Shown one piece after another: positions 35,524 through 44,951 of a stretch of DNA of 64,000 bases. The position numbers were made by a program, and so were the translations under genes. The first letter of the stretch is position 1, and every line of letters starts with the position of its first letter. The stretch lies in assembly GCF_000421745.1 (NCBI RefSeq), contig NZ_ATXP01000008.1, forward strand, positions 54,732-118,731. Reading direction: 5' to 3'. This DNA is from Nesterenkonia alba DSM 19423 (GTDB lineage Bacteria; Actinomycetota; Actinomycetes; Actinomycetales; Micrococcaceae). The notes beneath the pieces are model-generated. The model worked only from the letters and a program-made list of their open reading frames with translations, did not search any database and was not told the DNA's origin.

Positions 35524-37875
35524 GATCCGCTCGGCGGCCTGCAGCCAGCTGGCGAAGAAGGCGTAGTCCCAGGCCCGTTCCTTCCACGTTTCATACCGCC
35601 CGGAGGCCCCGCCGTGGCCACCATCCATCTCGATCTTCAGCAGGATGGGAGCCTCGCCCTGCTGGTGCTCGCGCAACCGCTGGACCCATTTGGCCGGCTC
35701 CACGTACAGCACCCGGGTGTCATGCAGGGAGGTGACTGCCGCGATCGCCGGGTATTCGGCGTCGTGGACGTTCTCATACGGTGAGTAGGACTTCATGTAC
35801 CGGTAGACCTCTTCATCGGTGATGGGGTTGCCCCATTCCTCCCACTCCAGGGCGCTCAGCGGTAGCTCCGGGTCCAGGATGCTGGTGAGGTTGTCCACGA
35901 ACGGCACCTGGGCCAGAATCGCCCGGTACTTCTGCGGGGCCATATTCGCCACTGCACCCATGAGGAGTCCGCCGGCGGAGCCACCCATCGCCGCGACCCG
36001 GTCTGCGGCACCCCATCCCTGCTCTACCAGGTAGTCGGTGGCGGTGATGAAGTCCCTAAAGGTGTTGGTCTTCTTCAGCTTCTTGCCGTCGTCGTACCAT
36101 CGCCGCCCCAGTTCACCTCCGCCGCGCACGTGCGCAATGGCGAACACGATCCCCCGGTCCAACAGGGAGAGCACTGCGATCTGCATACTCGGATCCATGG
36201 AGATCTCATAGGAGCCGTAGCCGTAGACCACCAGCGGGTTGGTCCCATCCGGTTGGACCTCTGTGCGGCGAATGACGGTGACCGGGATGCGGATCTCCTG
36301 GCCGTCGGGCCCGGTCTCCCCGGTGGGGACCCAGAGCCGGTCCGCGGCGTAGTTCTCTGCGGCGAAATCGTTGACTGGGGTTTCACGCCGCAGCAGGGGT
36401 TCACCGCCGGCGTGGGGGACATCGTAGATCCTCGGTGGGGTGAGCCAGGAGGTGTAGACCACCCGGTATACCGGGGCGTGGTACTCGGCCTGGGCGAGGC
36501 TGAGGGTGAACATCTCTTCGTCGAACTGCGGACCAGATAACGACGACGCCGGCACCCCCTCCCCTCCGGCGCGCACCTGCCGTACGGCGTCCAGGGGGAG
36601 CAGATATACCGACTCAATGGTGTTCACCCGGGCGGTCACCAGGATCTGGGTGGCGGTGACGGTGACTGAGTCATCAATCTTGACGGTGTCCTCGTGCTGC
36701 AGCACCCGCGGGCCGAGGTCGAGCTGGCCCGGCTGGGTGTGCGCAGTGCCCGCCTGGGTTGTACCGGTTTGCTCTGCTGCGGACTGGTCTGCGCTGGACT
36801 GGTCTGCGCCGGACGGGCCGGTTCCGCCCCCATCAGCAGCGGCCTGCTCTTCGAGTGCCTGGCGAGTGGTGACTGAGACGGACTTATTCGGCCCGTCCTG
36901 GTTGTGGGTGATGAGTAGCAGGCGTTCGCCGTCCAGCTCCACCGGATCCACACTGTGCTCCAGGCGGTGCTCCGCTCCGATGAGCAGTACCGGTTCGGCC
37001 TCAGGGTCGGTCGCATCGAGAATCCGGGTCTCGTTGTACTCGGAGTTCCCGGATGAGATGAGCAGCTCTCGCTTATCCGCTGACAGGTACGGGAAGGTCC
37101 AGAGCTGTTCGTTGGTGACTTCCAGCAGCAGGCGATCCTCGGCCGGGTCTGTGCCCAGGGTGTGCTGATAGAGGCGGTAAGGCCGCCAGGCGGCGTCGGC
37201 CACCATGTAGTAGGCCCACCGGCCGGTGGGGTCCAGGATCGCCCCACCGTGGACGTTCTCCACCACCTCGGGCAGGTTCTCCCCGGTGGTCAGGTCCCGG
37301 AACCGTAGCGTGTAGTGCTCGTCGCCGGAGGTGTCCTCCGCGTAGGCCATCACGGCTCCGGCGTCGTCGATACTGATCCCACCCAGCTGGTAGAAGGGGT
37401 GCCCGGCGGCCTCAGCGTTGGTGTCGAAGTAGGTCTCTTCCCCCTCCAGGGTCACCCCGGGTTCCACCTGCGGGGGAGTCCACGCGGCCAAGGGTGAGAC
37501 CGTCACCGCCTCTGCGGTCGGGTCGGCTTCCTCGTGCTGGGTGCCAGCGACAGCATCCTGACTGATGACGCGGCAATAGATGGGGTGCTGCTCGCCCTCA
37601 ATAGTGCGGGTGAAGTACCAGTAGTCTCCGCGCCGAGCCGGGACCGAAAGGTCCGTCTCTACGGTGCGGTGCTTGATCTCGGCGAAGATCGCCTCTCGCA
37701 GCGGCTGCTGGTCGGTAGTCATCGCCTCGGTGTAGGCGTTCTCGGCGTGCAGATGGTCGATGACCTCTTTGGATTCTTTATCCCGCAGCCACTCGTAGGG
37801 ATCAACCACCGTGTCGCCGTGGTGGGTGCGTTCAGTGGGGATCTTCTTCGCCCGCGGGGGAGTGGGAGTGCTCAT
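35521..37875 (-). CDS. Oligopeptidase B / prolyl-oligopeptidase family serine peptidase (S9A)
   Basis: A cytosolic peptidase of about 784 aa cutting short peptides, typically after basic residues. The N-terminal part is a beta-propeller (about 80-480) that gates the C-terminal alpha/beta hydrolase. Nucleophile Ser in MGGSAGGLLMG (about residue 630), catalytic His in MDGGHGGASGRYE near the end. A low-complexity insert rich in A, D, Q, S, G and T (GADQSSADQSAAEQTGTTQ region, about 340-390) interrupts the propeller and is unusual. Start ATG at 37875; an ATG four codons earlier is possible. The stop is embedded in an inverted repeat. Confidence 0.9.
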   Translation of the reverse strand: MSTPTPPRAKKIPTERTHHGDTVVDPYEWLRDKESKEVIDHLHAENAYTEAMTTDQQPLREAIFAEIKHRTVETDLSVPARRGDYWYFTRTIEGEQHPIYCRVISQDAVAGTQHEEADPTAEAVTVSPLAAWTPPQVEPGVTLEGEETYFDTNAEAAGHPFYQLGGISIDDAGAVMAYAEDTSGDEHYTLRFRDLTTGENLPEVVENVHGGAILDPTGRWAYYMVADAAWRPYRLYQHTLGTDPAEDRLLLEVTNEQLWTFPYLSADKRELLISSGNSEYNETRILDATDPEAEPVLLIGAEHRLEHSVDPVELDGERLLLITHNQDGPNKSVSVTTRQALEEQAAADGGGTGPSGADQSSADQSAAEQTGTTQAGTAHTQPGQLDLGPRVLQHEDTVKIDDSVTVTATQILVTARVNTIESVYLLPLDAVRQVRAGGEGVPASSLSGPQFDEEMFTLSLAQAEYHAPVYRVVYTSWLTPPRIYDVPHAGGEPLLRRETPVNDFAAENYAADRLWVPTGETGPDGQEIRIPVTVIRRTEVQPDGTNPLVVYGYGSYEISMDPSMQIAVLSLLDRGIVFAIAHVRGGGELGRRWYDDGKKLKKTNTFRDFITATDYLVEQGWGAADRVAAMGGSAGGLLMGAVANMAPQKYRAILAQVPFVDNLTSILDPELPLSALEWEEWGNPITDEEVYRYMKSYSPYENVHDAEYPAIAAVTSLHDTRVLYVEPAKWVQRLREHQQGEAPILLKIEMDGGHGGASGRYETWKERAWDYAFFASWLQAAERI

Positions 37876-37920
37876 TCGCCCATTCAATCAGAGCAGGTTG
37901 AGCACAAGCACGACGCCGGC

Positions 37921-38652
37921 TCAACCGCCTGCGCGCACCAGTCCGGATTCGTAGGCGGTCACCACGATCTGCGTGCGGTCGCGCAGATTCAGCTTCCCCA
38001 GGATCCGGGAGACATGGGTCTTGACGGTCTGTTCGGCGAGGAACAGTTCGGCGGCGATCTCCGTATTGGACAGCCCCCGAGCCACGCATCGCATGACATC
38101 GAGTTCCCGTTCGGTCAGCTCGGCCAGCACCGTGCGATTCTTCGCCGGCGCTTCGGGGCGGGCCGCATAGTCGGCGATAAGTGTTCGGGTGATCTTTGGT
38201 GACAGCAGCGCTTCCCCGCCGGCGACGACCCGGACCGCGTGGATGAGTTCCTCCGGGGTGGCGTCTTTGAGGAGGAAACCGCTGGCCCCGGCGCGCAGGG
38301 CGGCGAAGACGTACTCATCGGCGTCAAAGGTGGTCAGCATGAGGATCCGCGGCGGCTCACCGGGCATACTGAGCAGCGTGCGCGTCGCCTCCAGCCCGTT
38401 GACCCCCGGCATCCGGATATCCATCAGCACCACATCCGGCCGGGTGCGTTTGACTGTCTCGGTGATGCCCGCGCCGTCTTCTGCGGTTCCCACCACGTCG
38501 ATCCCCTCTTGGGCATCGAGCAGCGCAGCGAACCCAGCACGAATCATGTGCTGGTCGTCAACAATGAGCACCCGCACTGTGCCTCCCACAGGTGATCCCG
38601 CAGGGGAGGGGGAACGGTCAGCGGAGGGCTCGGGGTTCGGCGGCACAGCCAT
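37921..38652 (-). CDS. NarL/LuxR-family response regulator
   Basis: A 243-aa two-component regulator. About 25 disordered residues precede the receiver domain (VRVLIVDDQHMIRAGF; phospho-acceptor Asp in VVLMDIRMPG; LTTF; Lys in FLLKDATPEEL). A linker leads to the LuxR helix-turn-helix (LTERELDVMRCVARGLSNTEIAAELFLAEQTVKTHVSRIL). The cognate kinase lies divergently 141 bp away. Start uncertain; an internal GTG just before the receiver domain is an alternative. Confidence 0.92.
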   Translation of the reverse strand: MAVPPNPEPSADRSPSPAGSPVGGTVRVLIVDDQHMIRAGFAALLDAQEGIDVVGTAEDGAGITETVKRTRPDVVLMDIRMPGVNGLEATRTLLSMPGEPPRILMLTTFDADEYVFAALRAGASGFLLKDATPEELIHAVRVVAGGEALLSPKITRTLIADYAARPEAPAKNRTVLAELTERELDVMRCVARGLSNTEIAAELFLAEQTVKTHVSRILGKLNLRDRTQIVVTAYESGLVRAGG

Positions 38653-38793
38653 ACGCTACCCCAGGGCTGAGGTGCGCCGGCCAGCGGAGACCGGCGACGT
38701 CGTCGTCGTGGCTCCCCAGTACGGTCACCACGCCACTGGTCTCACTCCTCAGAGGGACGTCGCCGGGGTGAGGGGGTCTTTAGGGTGAGGCGC

Positions 38794-40647
38794 ATGAGGA
38801 CTCTGCGGCGGTTGGGACGGGATCTGGCCTATGTGCTGGCTGGTTTCCCCATCGCGGTGTTCAGCTTCAGCTTACTGCTGGCGCTGACCGTCACCTCCGT
38901 GGCCACAGCGGTGATCTGGGTGGGGGCGCTGCTAATGCCGATCACCCTGGTGGTGGCCTCCGGATTTGCCGAACTGGACCGCAGCCGCCTGCGTGCTTGG
39001 GGTGCTGATATTCCCCCAGTGGCTTACCGGCCTTTGGGCCCGGGGATCGCGGGGAAACTGCGGATCCTTGCCGACCCGCGTCGCTGGTTGGACTTGGTCT
39101 TCGAGATGCTCATCACCTTCCCGCTGCGGCTGGTGACCTGTGTCATCGCCGTGGTGTGGACACTGCTGGGCCCGGCCGGGGTCACCTATTTCATCTGGTC
39201 GTTGCTCCTGCCCACTACCGATGGTGGCCTCACCCAGCTGCTGAGGTTGCTCTGGCCTGCGGTGGTACCGGAGACCTCTGCCGGCCGCTATGTGCTGGAA
39301 TCAGCGGGGAACTTCGGCCTGGGGCTGGTGTTCCTGCTGACGTTGCCGGTGGTGGCCCGGGGATTGGCGTGGCTGGATGCCACCTTAAGTACTGTGCTGC
39401 TGGGGGCTGCCGCCGAGTCCCATGACCCGGCGCTACGCCACCCCGGTGCGGCCCCGCCCCGGAAGTCGCCGGCTTCCTTCAGCGGCAGGGCCTGGTCCCG
39501 GATCGGTGCCGGGTTCACTGCCGTGGTGTTGCTGGCGGTCGGCTGGCCGGTCATTTCCGCGGTGTACCAGGTCAATGTCGCTGTGGCGATGGTGCTGGTG
39601 ACCGCCCACTGTGCGGCCATTATGGTGACCCTCCGATGGCCCTGGGTTGGTCTGGGGCTTTCGATATTGGCCGCGGCCCTGCTGATGCCGTTCACCGCCG
39701 CTGCGGGGATCTCCGTGTGGCCCTGGCCGGTGACCACGATGTTGACCCAGTTCGCGGTCTTTGCCGTGGCGGCCCTGGCCCGCCCCTGGTACGTGGCCGC
39801 CTCCGGCTGGAGTGCCTCGGCGGTGCTCACCTTGGGGGTGCTGCTGACCGGGATGGAGTCCACGCCTGAGTCGGGGCCGCTGGCCAACGCGATCGTGTAC
39901 ACCTCGGTGAGTGCCGGCGTCGTCGTTATCGGTGCGCTGCTGCGGATCTGGATCCTCAACGCCGGTCGGTTGGAGGCGGCTGAACGCAGCAGCGCCGAGC
40001 AGGACCGGCGGCGCAAAGAGCTCGAGGATCGCAACCGGATCGCCCGGGAGCTGCACGATGTGGTCGCCCACAGTTTGTCTGTCATCAGTGTGCAGGCCAC
40101 CACCGCCCAATACCGCAACCCGGATATCGACGACGCCGCCCGCGGTGAGTTCGAAGACATCGCCGCCTCCTCCCGGCAAGCGTTGAGCGAGATGCGCATG
40201 CTGTTGAACATCCTCCGCGGTGCCGACGACGCCCCCACAGCCCCCGAGCCCGGGCTGGAAGATATCGAATCGTTGATCTCCACCACCCGGGCCTCCGGGA
40301 CACCGATCCGCTACACCGGGCTGCGGGCCGGCCACGCCATCGGTGCCAGCTCCGCGGTGGGGCTGGCGGCTTACCGCACAGTGCAGGAGGCGTTGAGTAA
40401 TGCACTCCGGCACGCCCCGGGAGCCTCGATCCACGTCACCGTGGCGGAACGGGCTGATCGCGGGCAGCGGCGGCTGCGGGTTGAAGTGGTCAACGGGCCA
40501 CCGCCGGAGCCGGTGACTGATCCGGCCCCCGGCGCCGGGCTGGGACTGGGTGGGATCCGGGAGCGTGCGGCCGCGGTGGGAGGCCAGGCAGAGACCGGCC
40601 CCACTGATGACGGGGGTTTCGCGGTCCGGGCCAGCTTGCCGCTGTGA
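38794..40647 (+). CDS. Sensor histidine kinase (HisKA_3/NarX type)
   Basis: A 617-aa membrane kinase. The N-terminal half has about ten hydrophobic segments with a cytoplasmic loop, i.e. a membrane-embedded sensor. The dimerisation and phosphotransfer helix holds the His in ARELHDVVAHSLSVISVQ; the ATPase domain ends with GAGLGLGGIRERAAAVGG. It partners with the divergent NarL-type regulator. ATG 38794 is chosen because TAGGGT (38781-38786) lies 7 nt before it; the GTG at 38785 lies inside that promoter. Signal unknown; desaturase neighbours hint at membrane state (inference). Confidence 0.9.
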   Translation: MRTLRRLGRDLAYVLAGFPIAVFSFSLLLALTVTSVATAVIWVGALLMPITLVVASGFAELDRSRLRAWGADIPPVAYRPLGPGIAGKLRILADPRRWLDLVFEMLITFPLRLVTCVIAVVWTLLGPAGVTYFIWSLLLPTTDGGLTQLLRLLWPAVVPETSAGRYVLESAGNFGLGLVFLLTLPVVARGLAWLDATLSTVLLGAAAESHDPALRHPGAAPPRKSPASFSGRAWSRIGAGFTAVVLLAVGWPVISAVYQVNVAVAMVLVTAHCAAIMVTLRWPWVGLGLSILAAALLMPFTAAAGISVWPWPVTTMLTQFAVFAVAALARPWYVAASGWSASAVLTLGVLLTGMESTPESGPLANAIVYTSVSAGVVVIGALLRIWILNAGRLEAAERSSAEQDRRRKELEDRNRIARELHDVVAHSLSVISVQATTAQYRNPDIDDAARGEFEDIAASSRQALSEMRMLLNILRGADDAPTAPEPGLEDIESLISTTRASGTPIRYTGLRAGHAIGASSAVGLAAYRTVQEALSNALRHAPGASIHVTVAERADRGQRRLRVEVVNGPPPEPVTDPAPGAGLGLGGIRERAAAVGGQAETGPTDDGGFAVRASLPL

Positions 40648-40734
40648 TCGGGCCGGTGACCCTACGCCGGTAGGGGGTCAGGTTGGCTCCCCAGTGGGAC
40701 GCGCACCGGGTCACCGTCTTCTTACGGTGAGGCC

Positions 40735-41880
40735 ATGACGCTGACACCTGAAGCACCGACCACGCAGCAGTCGGCCCCCGCAGCCGGCGCCTCTGCCGCC
40801 GGAGGCACCGCCCCGGCCCGGGCGCGGAACCGCCAGACCAATGAGTTCTTCGAGTTGTCCCAGCAGGTGAAGGATCTCGGTCTCATGGAGCGCGGGGCCA
40901 CCGCCTACATCGGCCGGGCGATTGTGCTGGTCTCCGCTTTCGCCGCCGCAGGGGCGCTGTTGGTGGTTCTGGGGGACAGCTGGTGGCAACTGGCTCTGGC
41001 GGTGGTCTTCGGAGTGTTGTTCACCCAGGCTGCTTTCTTGTCCCACGACGCAGCTCACCAGCAGGTCTTCTCCACCGGCAAAAGCAACGAGTGGTTGGCC
41101 CGCATCGTGGGGAACCTTGTGGTGGGGATGTCCTATGGCTGGTGGGTGAAAAAGCACGGTAAACACCACGCCCAGCCCAATGTCATTGGCAAGGACGGGG
41201 ACATCGCCCCGGGCACCTTGGCTTTCGTCCCGGAGGACGCTGCTCAGCGCACCGGCATCGCTAAGTGGTTTGCCCGCCGGCAGGGGTGGTTTTTCTTCCC
41301 CATCCTGGTGTTCTTCGGTTTCGTGTTGCACTATCAAGCTGTTCACACGGTGGTGCGCACCCCGAAGCTCAAGCGCCGTGGCGTGGAGGCCGTTTTCCTC
41401 GCCGTGCGACTCATCGGCTACCCGGCACTGGTGATCTGGCTGCTGGGGCCGGTGGTGGGGATTGCCTTCCTGGTGGTCCAGGTCGCGGTCTTTGGTGTGT
41501 ACATGGGAGCCAGTTTCGCCCCGAACCACAAGGGCATGCCGCTGATCCCCAAAGACGCCGACGTCGACTTCCTCCGCCGCCAGATCCTCACCTCCCGGAA
41601 CATCAGCGGTGGACGGATCGCCGACTGGGCCATGGGTGGGCTGAACTATCAGATCGAACACCACCTGTTTCCCCGGATGGCCAGTCCCAATCTGCACAAG
41701 GTCAAGCCGCTGGTGGAGCAGTTCTGCGCCGAGCGGGGGATCACTTACACCGAGACGGGGATTCTGCAGTCCTATGGCATCGTGATCCGCTACCTCAACC
41801 GGGTTGGCTTGGGTTACTCCGATCCCATGGACTGTCCGGTGGCCGCCCAGTTCCGGCCGCGGTCCACAGTGCTAGGCTGA
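40735..41880 (+). CDS. Membrane fatty acid (acyl-lipid) desaturase
   Basis: A 381-aa di-iron desaturase introducing a double bond into acyl chains. Three His boxes: HDAAH (104-108), HGKHH (141-145) and QIEHHLF (about 305-311), the last with the Gln typical of acyl-lipid front-end desaturases. About four transmembrane helices lie between. No cytochrome b5 domain, so ferredoxin is the likely donor. TACGGT (40723-40728) is 6 nt before the ATG. Next to the sensor kinase, a link to membrane fluidity control is plausible, as with DesK-type kinases (inference). Confidence 0.9.
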   Translation: MTLTPEAPTTQQSAPAAGASAAGGTAPARARNRQTNEFFELSQQVKDLGLMERGATAYIGRAIVLVSAFAAAGALLVVLGDSWWQLALAVVFGVLFTQAAFLSHDAAHQQVFSTGKSNEWLARIVGNLVVGMSYGWWVKKHGKHHAQPNVIGKDGDIAPGTLAFVPEDAAQRTGIAKWFARRQGWFFFPILVFFGFVLHYQAVHTVVRTPKLKRRGVEAVFLAVRLIGYPALVIWLLGPVVGIAFLVVQVAVFGVYMGASFAPNHKGMPLIPKDADVDFLRRQILTSRNISGGRIADWAMGGLNYQIEHHLFPRMASPNLHKVKPLVEQFCAERGITYTETGILQSYGIVIRYLNRVGLGYSDPMDCPVAAQFRPRSTVLG

Positions 41881-41932
41881 CACCGCAGTGAGAGGGTGAG
41901 ACCGCAGTCACAGCGGAGGTGATGTTTCACCG

Positions 41933-42073
41933 ATGTTCTACCTCAACCGGGACCGGGAGAACGATGACGACCCCGAGTACGTGGTCCGGCTCAATCGCCT
42001 CGTTGCGCTCCTGGTGGGCATGGTGATCCTCGGCATTGTCATGTGGACCCAGATCGACTGGGACGCCATGTAG
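41933..42073 (+). CDS. Small single-span membrane protein, 46 aa
   Basis: Begins MFYLNRDRENDDDPEYVV, then one transmembrane helix (about 21-38) and a short acidic tail WTQIDWDAM. A good ribosome site (GGAGGTGA) lies 11 nt upstream. It follows the desaturase by 52 nt and ends 11 nt before the convergent symporter gene. Similar to short actinobacterial membrane proteins of unknown role; no function assigned. Confidence 0.55.
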   Translation: MFYLNRDRENDDDPEYVVRLNRLVALLVGMVILGIVMWTQIDWDAM

Positions 42074-42084
42074 CCAGGCTGGGG

Positions 42085-43557
42085 TCAGTTGCGTTGGCGG
42101 GCGTCGAGGAAGTCCTGCACGTCCTCGCGGCCCCAGCACTCGATGTTCTCCAGCTCGGGTAAGTCCTCATCGAGGAAGACCGGATCCAGCCCTTGGGCGC
42201 GTTGCTGCTCATAGTGCCGCAGGAGCTTCAGCGCTTGCGGGGCCATCAGAGAGATGACGATCAGGTTGAACAGGGCGATGACGATCATCGCCAGGCCCGC
42301 GATCGCCCAGGCGAGGTCTACCTCGATCGTCGCGCCGATGAACACCACACCGGTCAGCACCACGGCGAAGATCTTCCGGACTGTTTCCGAACGGGAGAAG
42401 AACAGCACATTGGCCTCCCCGTAGGAGTAGTTCCCCAGGATCGAGGTGAAGGCCACCAGGAAGATAATCACCGCCAGGGCCACTGCGCCGAAGACCCCGA
42501 GGGTCTCTTCCAGGGCCCCCTGGGTGAGTTCGGCGCCTACACTGGCGTCGGCCTCCACAGGGTCGGGGAAGGTCACCAGGATGATGAATGCGGTGATGGT
42601 GCAGATCAGCCAGGTGTCGAAGTACACACCCAAGGTCTGTACGAGACCCTGCTTGGTGGGGTGGGAGACATCGGCTGTGGCTGCGACATTGGGGACGGAA
42701 CCCATCCCGGCTTCATTGGAGAGCATCCCGCGCTGGATTCCTGCGGCGATCATCGCTCCGAAGGCCCCACCGGCGGCGGCCTGAATGTTGAACGCCTCGC
42801 CGAGGATTGAGGCGATCGCCCCGGGCAATTGGTCAATATTGAGCACGACGACGACGATTCCCAGGATCAGATACAACGTCGCCATGATCGGCACCACGTT
42901 TTGCGCGACCCGCGCGACCTGACGCAGCCCGCCGATGACGATCACCCCGGCCATGAGTACCAGCAGCCCGGCTAGCACCCAGGTCAAGGTGCCGGTGTCT
43001 TCCATCCCGGCGGTCTCGGCGGCCCCGGTGACGGTGTCGACGATCGTATTGGCCTGCAGGGAGGTGAAGCTCAGCGCGAAGCAGAAGATGAAAATCACTG
43101 CGAAGGCGACTCCGGCCCACCGGGCCCCGAGCCCCCGTTCGATGTAATAGGCGGGCCCGCCCTTGAAGGTGTCGAACCGGCGGGTCTTATACAGCTGGGC
43201 CAGGGTGGACTCAATGAAGCTGGCGGCTGCGGTGAACAGTGCCATCGTCCACATCCAGAACACGGCCCCGGCGCCGCCCATGGCGATCGCCCCGGAGACC
43301 CCCGCGATGTTCCCGGTCCCCACTCGGGCGGAGGCGGTCACGGTGAACGCCTGGAACGCCGAGAGGGAGCGTGCCCGCCCGGAGGCGTCTTTCTGCGCAC
43401 TATCGGTGATGGCCCGGAACATGTTCGGTAGGTGCCGCAGCTGCACCACCCGGGTGCGGAAGGAAAGAATGAGCGTGACCACTCCGATAATGACCCCGAA
43501 GACCATCCATGCCGGGTCTTCAATCGCTTCGAGTGTTTCGACCAGTTCGTCCATCAT
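42085..43557 (-). CDS. Alanine/glycine:sodium symporter (AGCS family)
   Basis: A 490-aa transporter with about eleven helices importing alanine or glycine with sodium. Family signature around QAFTVTASARVGTGNIAGVSGAIAMGGAGAVFWMW, and NEAGMGSVPNVAATADVSHPTKQGLVQ later. An ATG at 43557 is taken as start; an in-frame GTG two codons earlier and an ATG one codon later are alternatives. It is monocistronic, convergent with the small membrane protein. Confidence 0.92.
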   Translation of the reverse strand: MMDELVETLEAIEDPAWMVFGVIIGVVTLILSFRTRVVQLRHLPNMFRAITDSAQKDASGRARSLSAFQAFTVTASARVGTGNIAGVSGAIAMGGAGAVFWMWTMALFTAAASFIESTLAQLYKTRRFDTFKGGPAYYIERGLGARWAGVAFAVIFIFCFALSFTSLQANTIVDTVTGAAETAGMEDTGTLTWVLAGLLVLMAGVIVIGGLRQVARVAQNVVPIMATLYLILGIVVVVLNIDQLPGAIASILGEAFNIQAAAGGAFGAMIAAGIQRGMLSNEAGMGSVPNVAATADVSHPTKQGLVQTLGVYFDTWLICTITAFIILVTFPDPVEADASVGAELTQGALEETLGVFGAVALAVIIFLVAFTSILGNYSYGEANVLFFSRSETVRKIFAVVLTGVVFIGATIEVDLAWAIAGLAMIVIALFNLIVISLMAPQALKLLRHYEQQRAQGLDPVFLDEDLPELENIECWGREDVQDFLDARQRN

Positions 43558-43715
43558 CACCACTTCGTTTCGTGTCGGTCATGGGGTGTCTGCGCAGGTC
43601 AGGGCCGTATGCGCTGTTGTCACGGAACTTTAGCCAGACTGTGAGGCGCGCTACAAGGGGCCGCTCGGAGTTGCTTCAGCCGTTTGCGGCCTGTGGCGGC
43701 CTAGGCTTAGAGACC

Positions 43716-44363
43716 ATGAGCCAGCCCCGCCGTCCCTCACCCGCTGTGGCCCGCCGCCGGCAGATCCTTGCCGCCGTGCTCGCGGTGTTGCTGCTGGTGC
43801 TGGTGATCTGGGGTGTGCGGGGAATCTTTGGCCTCTTCGACTCAGATGATGAGCAGGCCGAAGGGCAGGGCACGCAGAACACTCCGCCAGCGGAGGAGGC
43901 CACCGGTGATCCGACCCCGGAGGCTGAGGAGGCAGAGGACGACGACGCCGCAGAGGACTCCCTGCCTGAGGGCCACTGCGCACCCGGCGACATTGAGGTC
44001 ACCGCCAGCACCCACCAGGAGTCCTACCTGGCCGATGAAGCTCCCCTGCTCATCATGGAGGTCACCAATACCGGTTCCACTGAATGCACTATCGACGTCG
44101 GCACGGCTGAGCAGACCTGGACCATCACCCACAACGGAGAACAGATCTTCACCACCGAGGACTGCGCCGTGGAGACTGACAGCCTCGAGCTGGAGTTCGA
44201 ACCCGGCCAGAGTGAGGACGCCCGCTTCACGTGGCCGCGGTCGGACTCCAGCGTGGACTGCACTGCACCGGCCCAGCTGCCCGGAGGCGACTACCAGCTG
44301 ACGGTCTCAGTCTCCGGGGTCGCCTCCGAGCCGCACACCTTCGAGGTGGCCGGTGATGACTGA
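43716..44363 (+). CDS. Membrane-anchored extracellular protein with acidic linker
   Basis: A 215-aa protein: basic N-terminus, one transmembrane helix (about 16-36), a very acidic Glu/Asp linker (about 42-88), then a beta-rich outer domain (about 90-210) with four cysteines likely forming disulfides. The outer part resembles small Ig-like domains of the DUF4232 type, but I cannot assign it firmly. TAGGCT (43702-43707) lies 8 nt before the ATG. It overlaps the next gene, suggesting co-transcription without obvious functional link. Confidence 0.7.
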   Translation: MSQPRRPSPAVARRRQILAAVLAVLLLVLVIWGVRGIFGLFDSDDEQAEGQGTQNTPPAEEATGDPTPEAEEAEDDDAAEDSLPEGHCAPGDIEVTASTHQESYLADEAPLLIMEVTNTGSTECTIDVGTAEQTWTITHNGEQIFTTEDCAVETDSLELEFEPGQSEDARFTWPRSDSSVDCTAPAQLPGGDYQLTVSVSGVASEPHTFEVAGDD

Positions 44364-44877
44364 TTTCCGTATCCGCCCGGCCCGCACCGCCGATGTGCGC
44401 GCCATTATGAGCATGTCCGAGCCCCTCGTGGAGAACCGGGTTCTGGTGGCCAAAGAGGCCGTCGCTTATTACGAGGACATTCAGGAATTTCTCGTGGCCG
44501 AGACCGGTGAGGCCGATCAGGCCCGGCTCATCGGTTTCGGCGCCCTGCACGTGATGTGGGAAGACCTCGCTGAAGTCCGCACCCTGGCCACCGACCCCGC
44601 CTGGCGTGGCCATGGGGTTGGCTCTGCGCTGCTGGGTGGCCTGCTTGACCGTGCCCGGGACCTCGGCATCCGCCGGGTCTTCTGCCTGACCTTTGAAACG
44701 GAGTTCTTTACCCGGCACGGGTTTGAACCCATTGATGACGAACCAGCACCGGTGGACCCTGAGGTCTATGCCGAATTGCTGCGCTCCCCGGATGAAGGGG
44801 TCGCCGAATTCCTCGACCTCGCCCGGGTCAAACCCAACACTCTGGGCAACACCCGCATGATCCGCTCCCTGGACTGA
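44356..44877 (+). CDS. argA: Amino-acid N-acetyltransferase, short actinobacterial ArgA type
   Basis: A 173-aa GNAT enzyme acetylating glutamate at the first step of arginine synthesis. The block YAELLRSPDEGVAEFL followed by DLARVKPNTLGNTRM is diagnostic of the mycobacterial (Rv2747-type) short N-acetylglutamate synthases, and TDPAWRGHGVGSALLGGLL is the acetyl-CoA loop. The ATG overlaps the preceding stop by 8 bp; a GTG one codon earlier is possible. The pst promoter follows. Confidence 0.85.
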   Translation: MTDFRIRPARTADVRAIMSMSEPLVENRVLVAKEAVAYYEDIQEFLVAETGEADQARLIGFGALHVMWEDLAEVRTLATDPAWRGHGVGSALLGGLLDRARDLGIRRVFCLTFETEFFTRHGFEPIDDEPAPVDPEVYAELLRSPDEGVAEFLDLARVKPNTLGNTRMIRSLD

Positions 44878-44951
44878 CCACTCCGCACACAGTACGACTG
44901 CCCGCGTGGGCTGCATATCCGGTCCTTGAAGTAAACCGTTTATCTCTAGCT

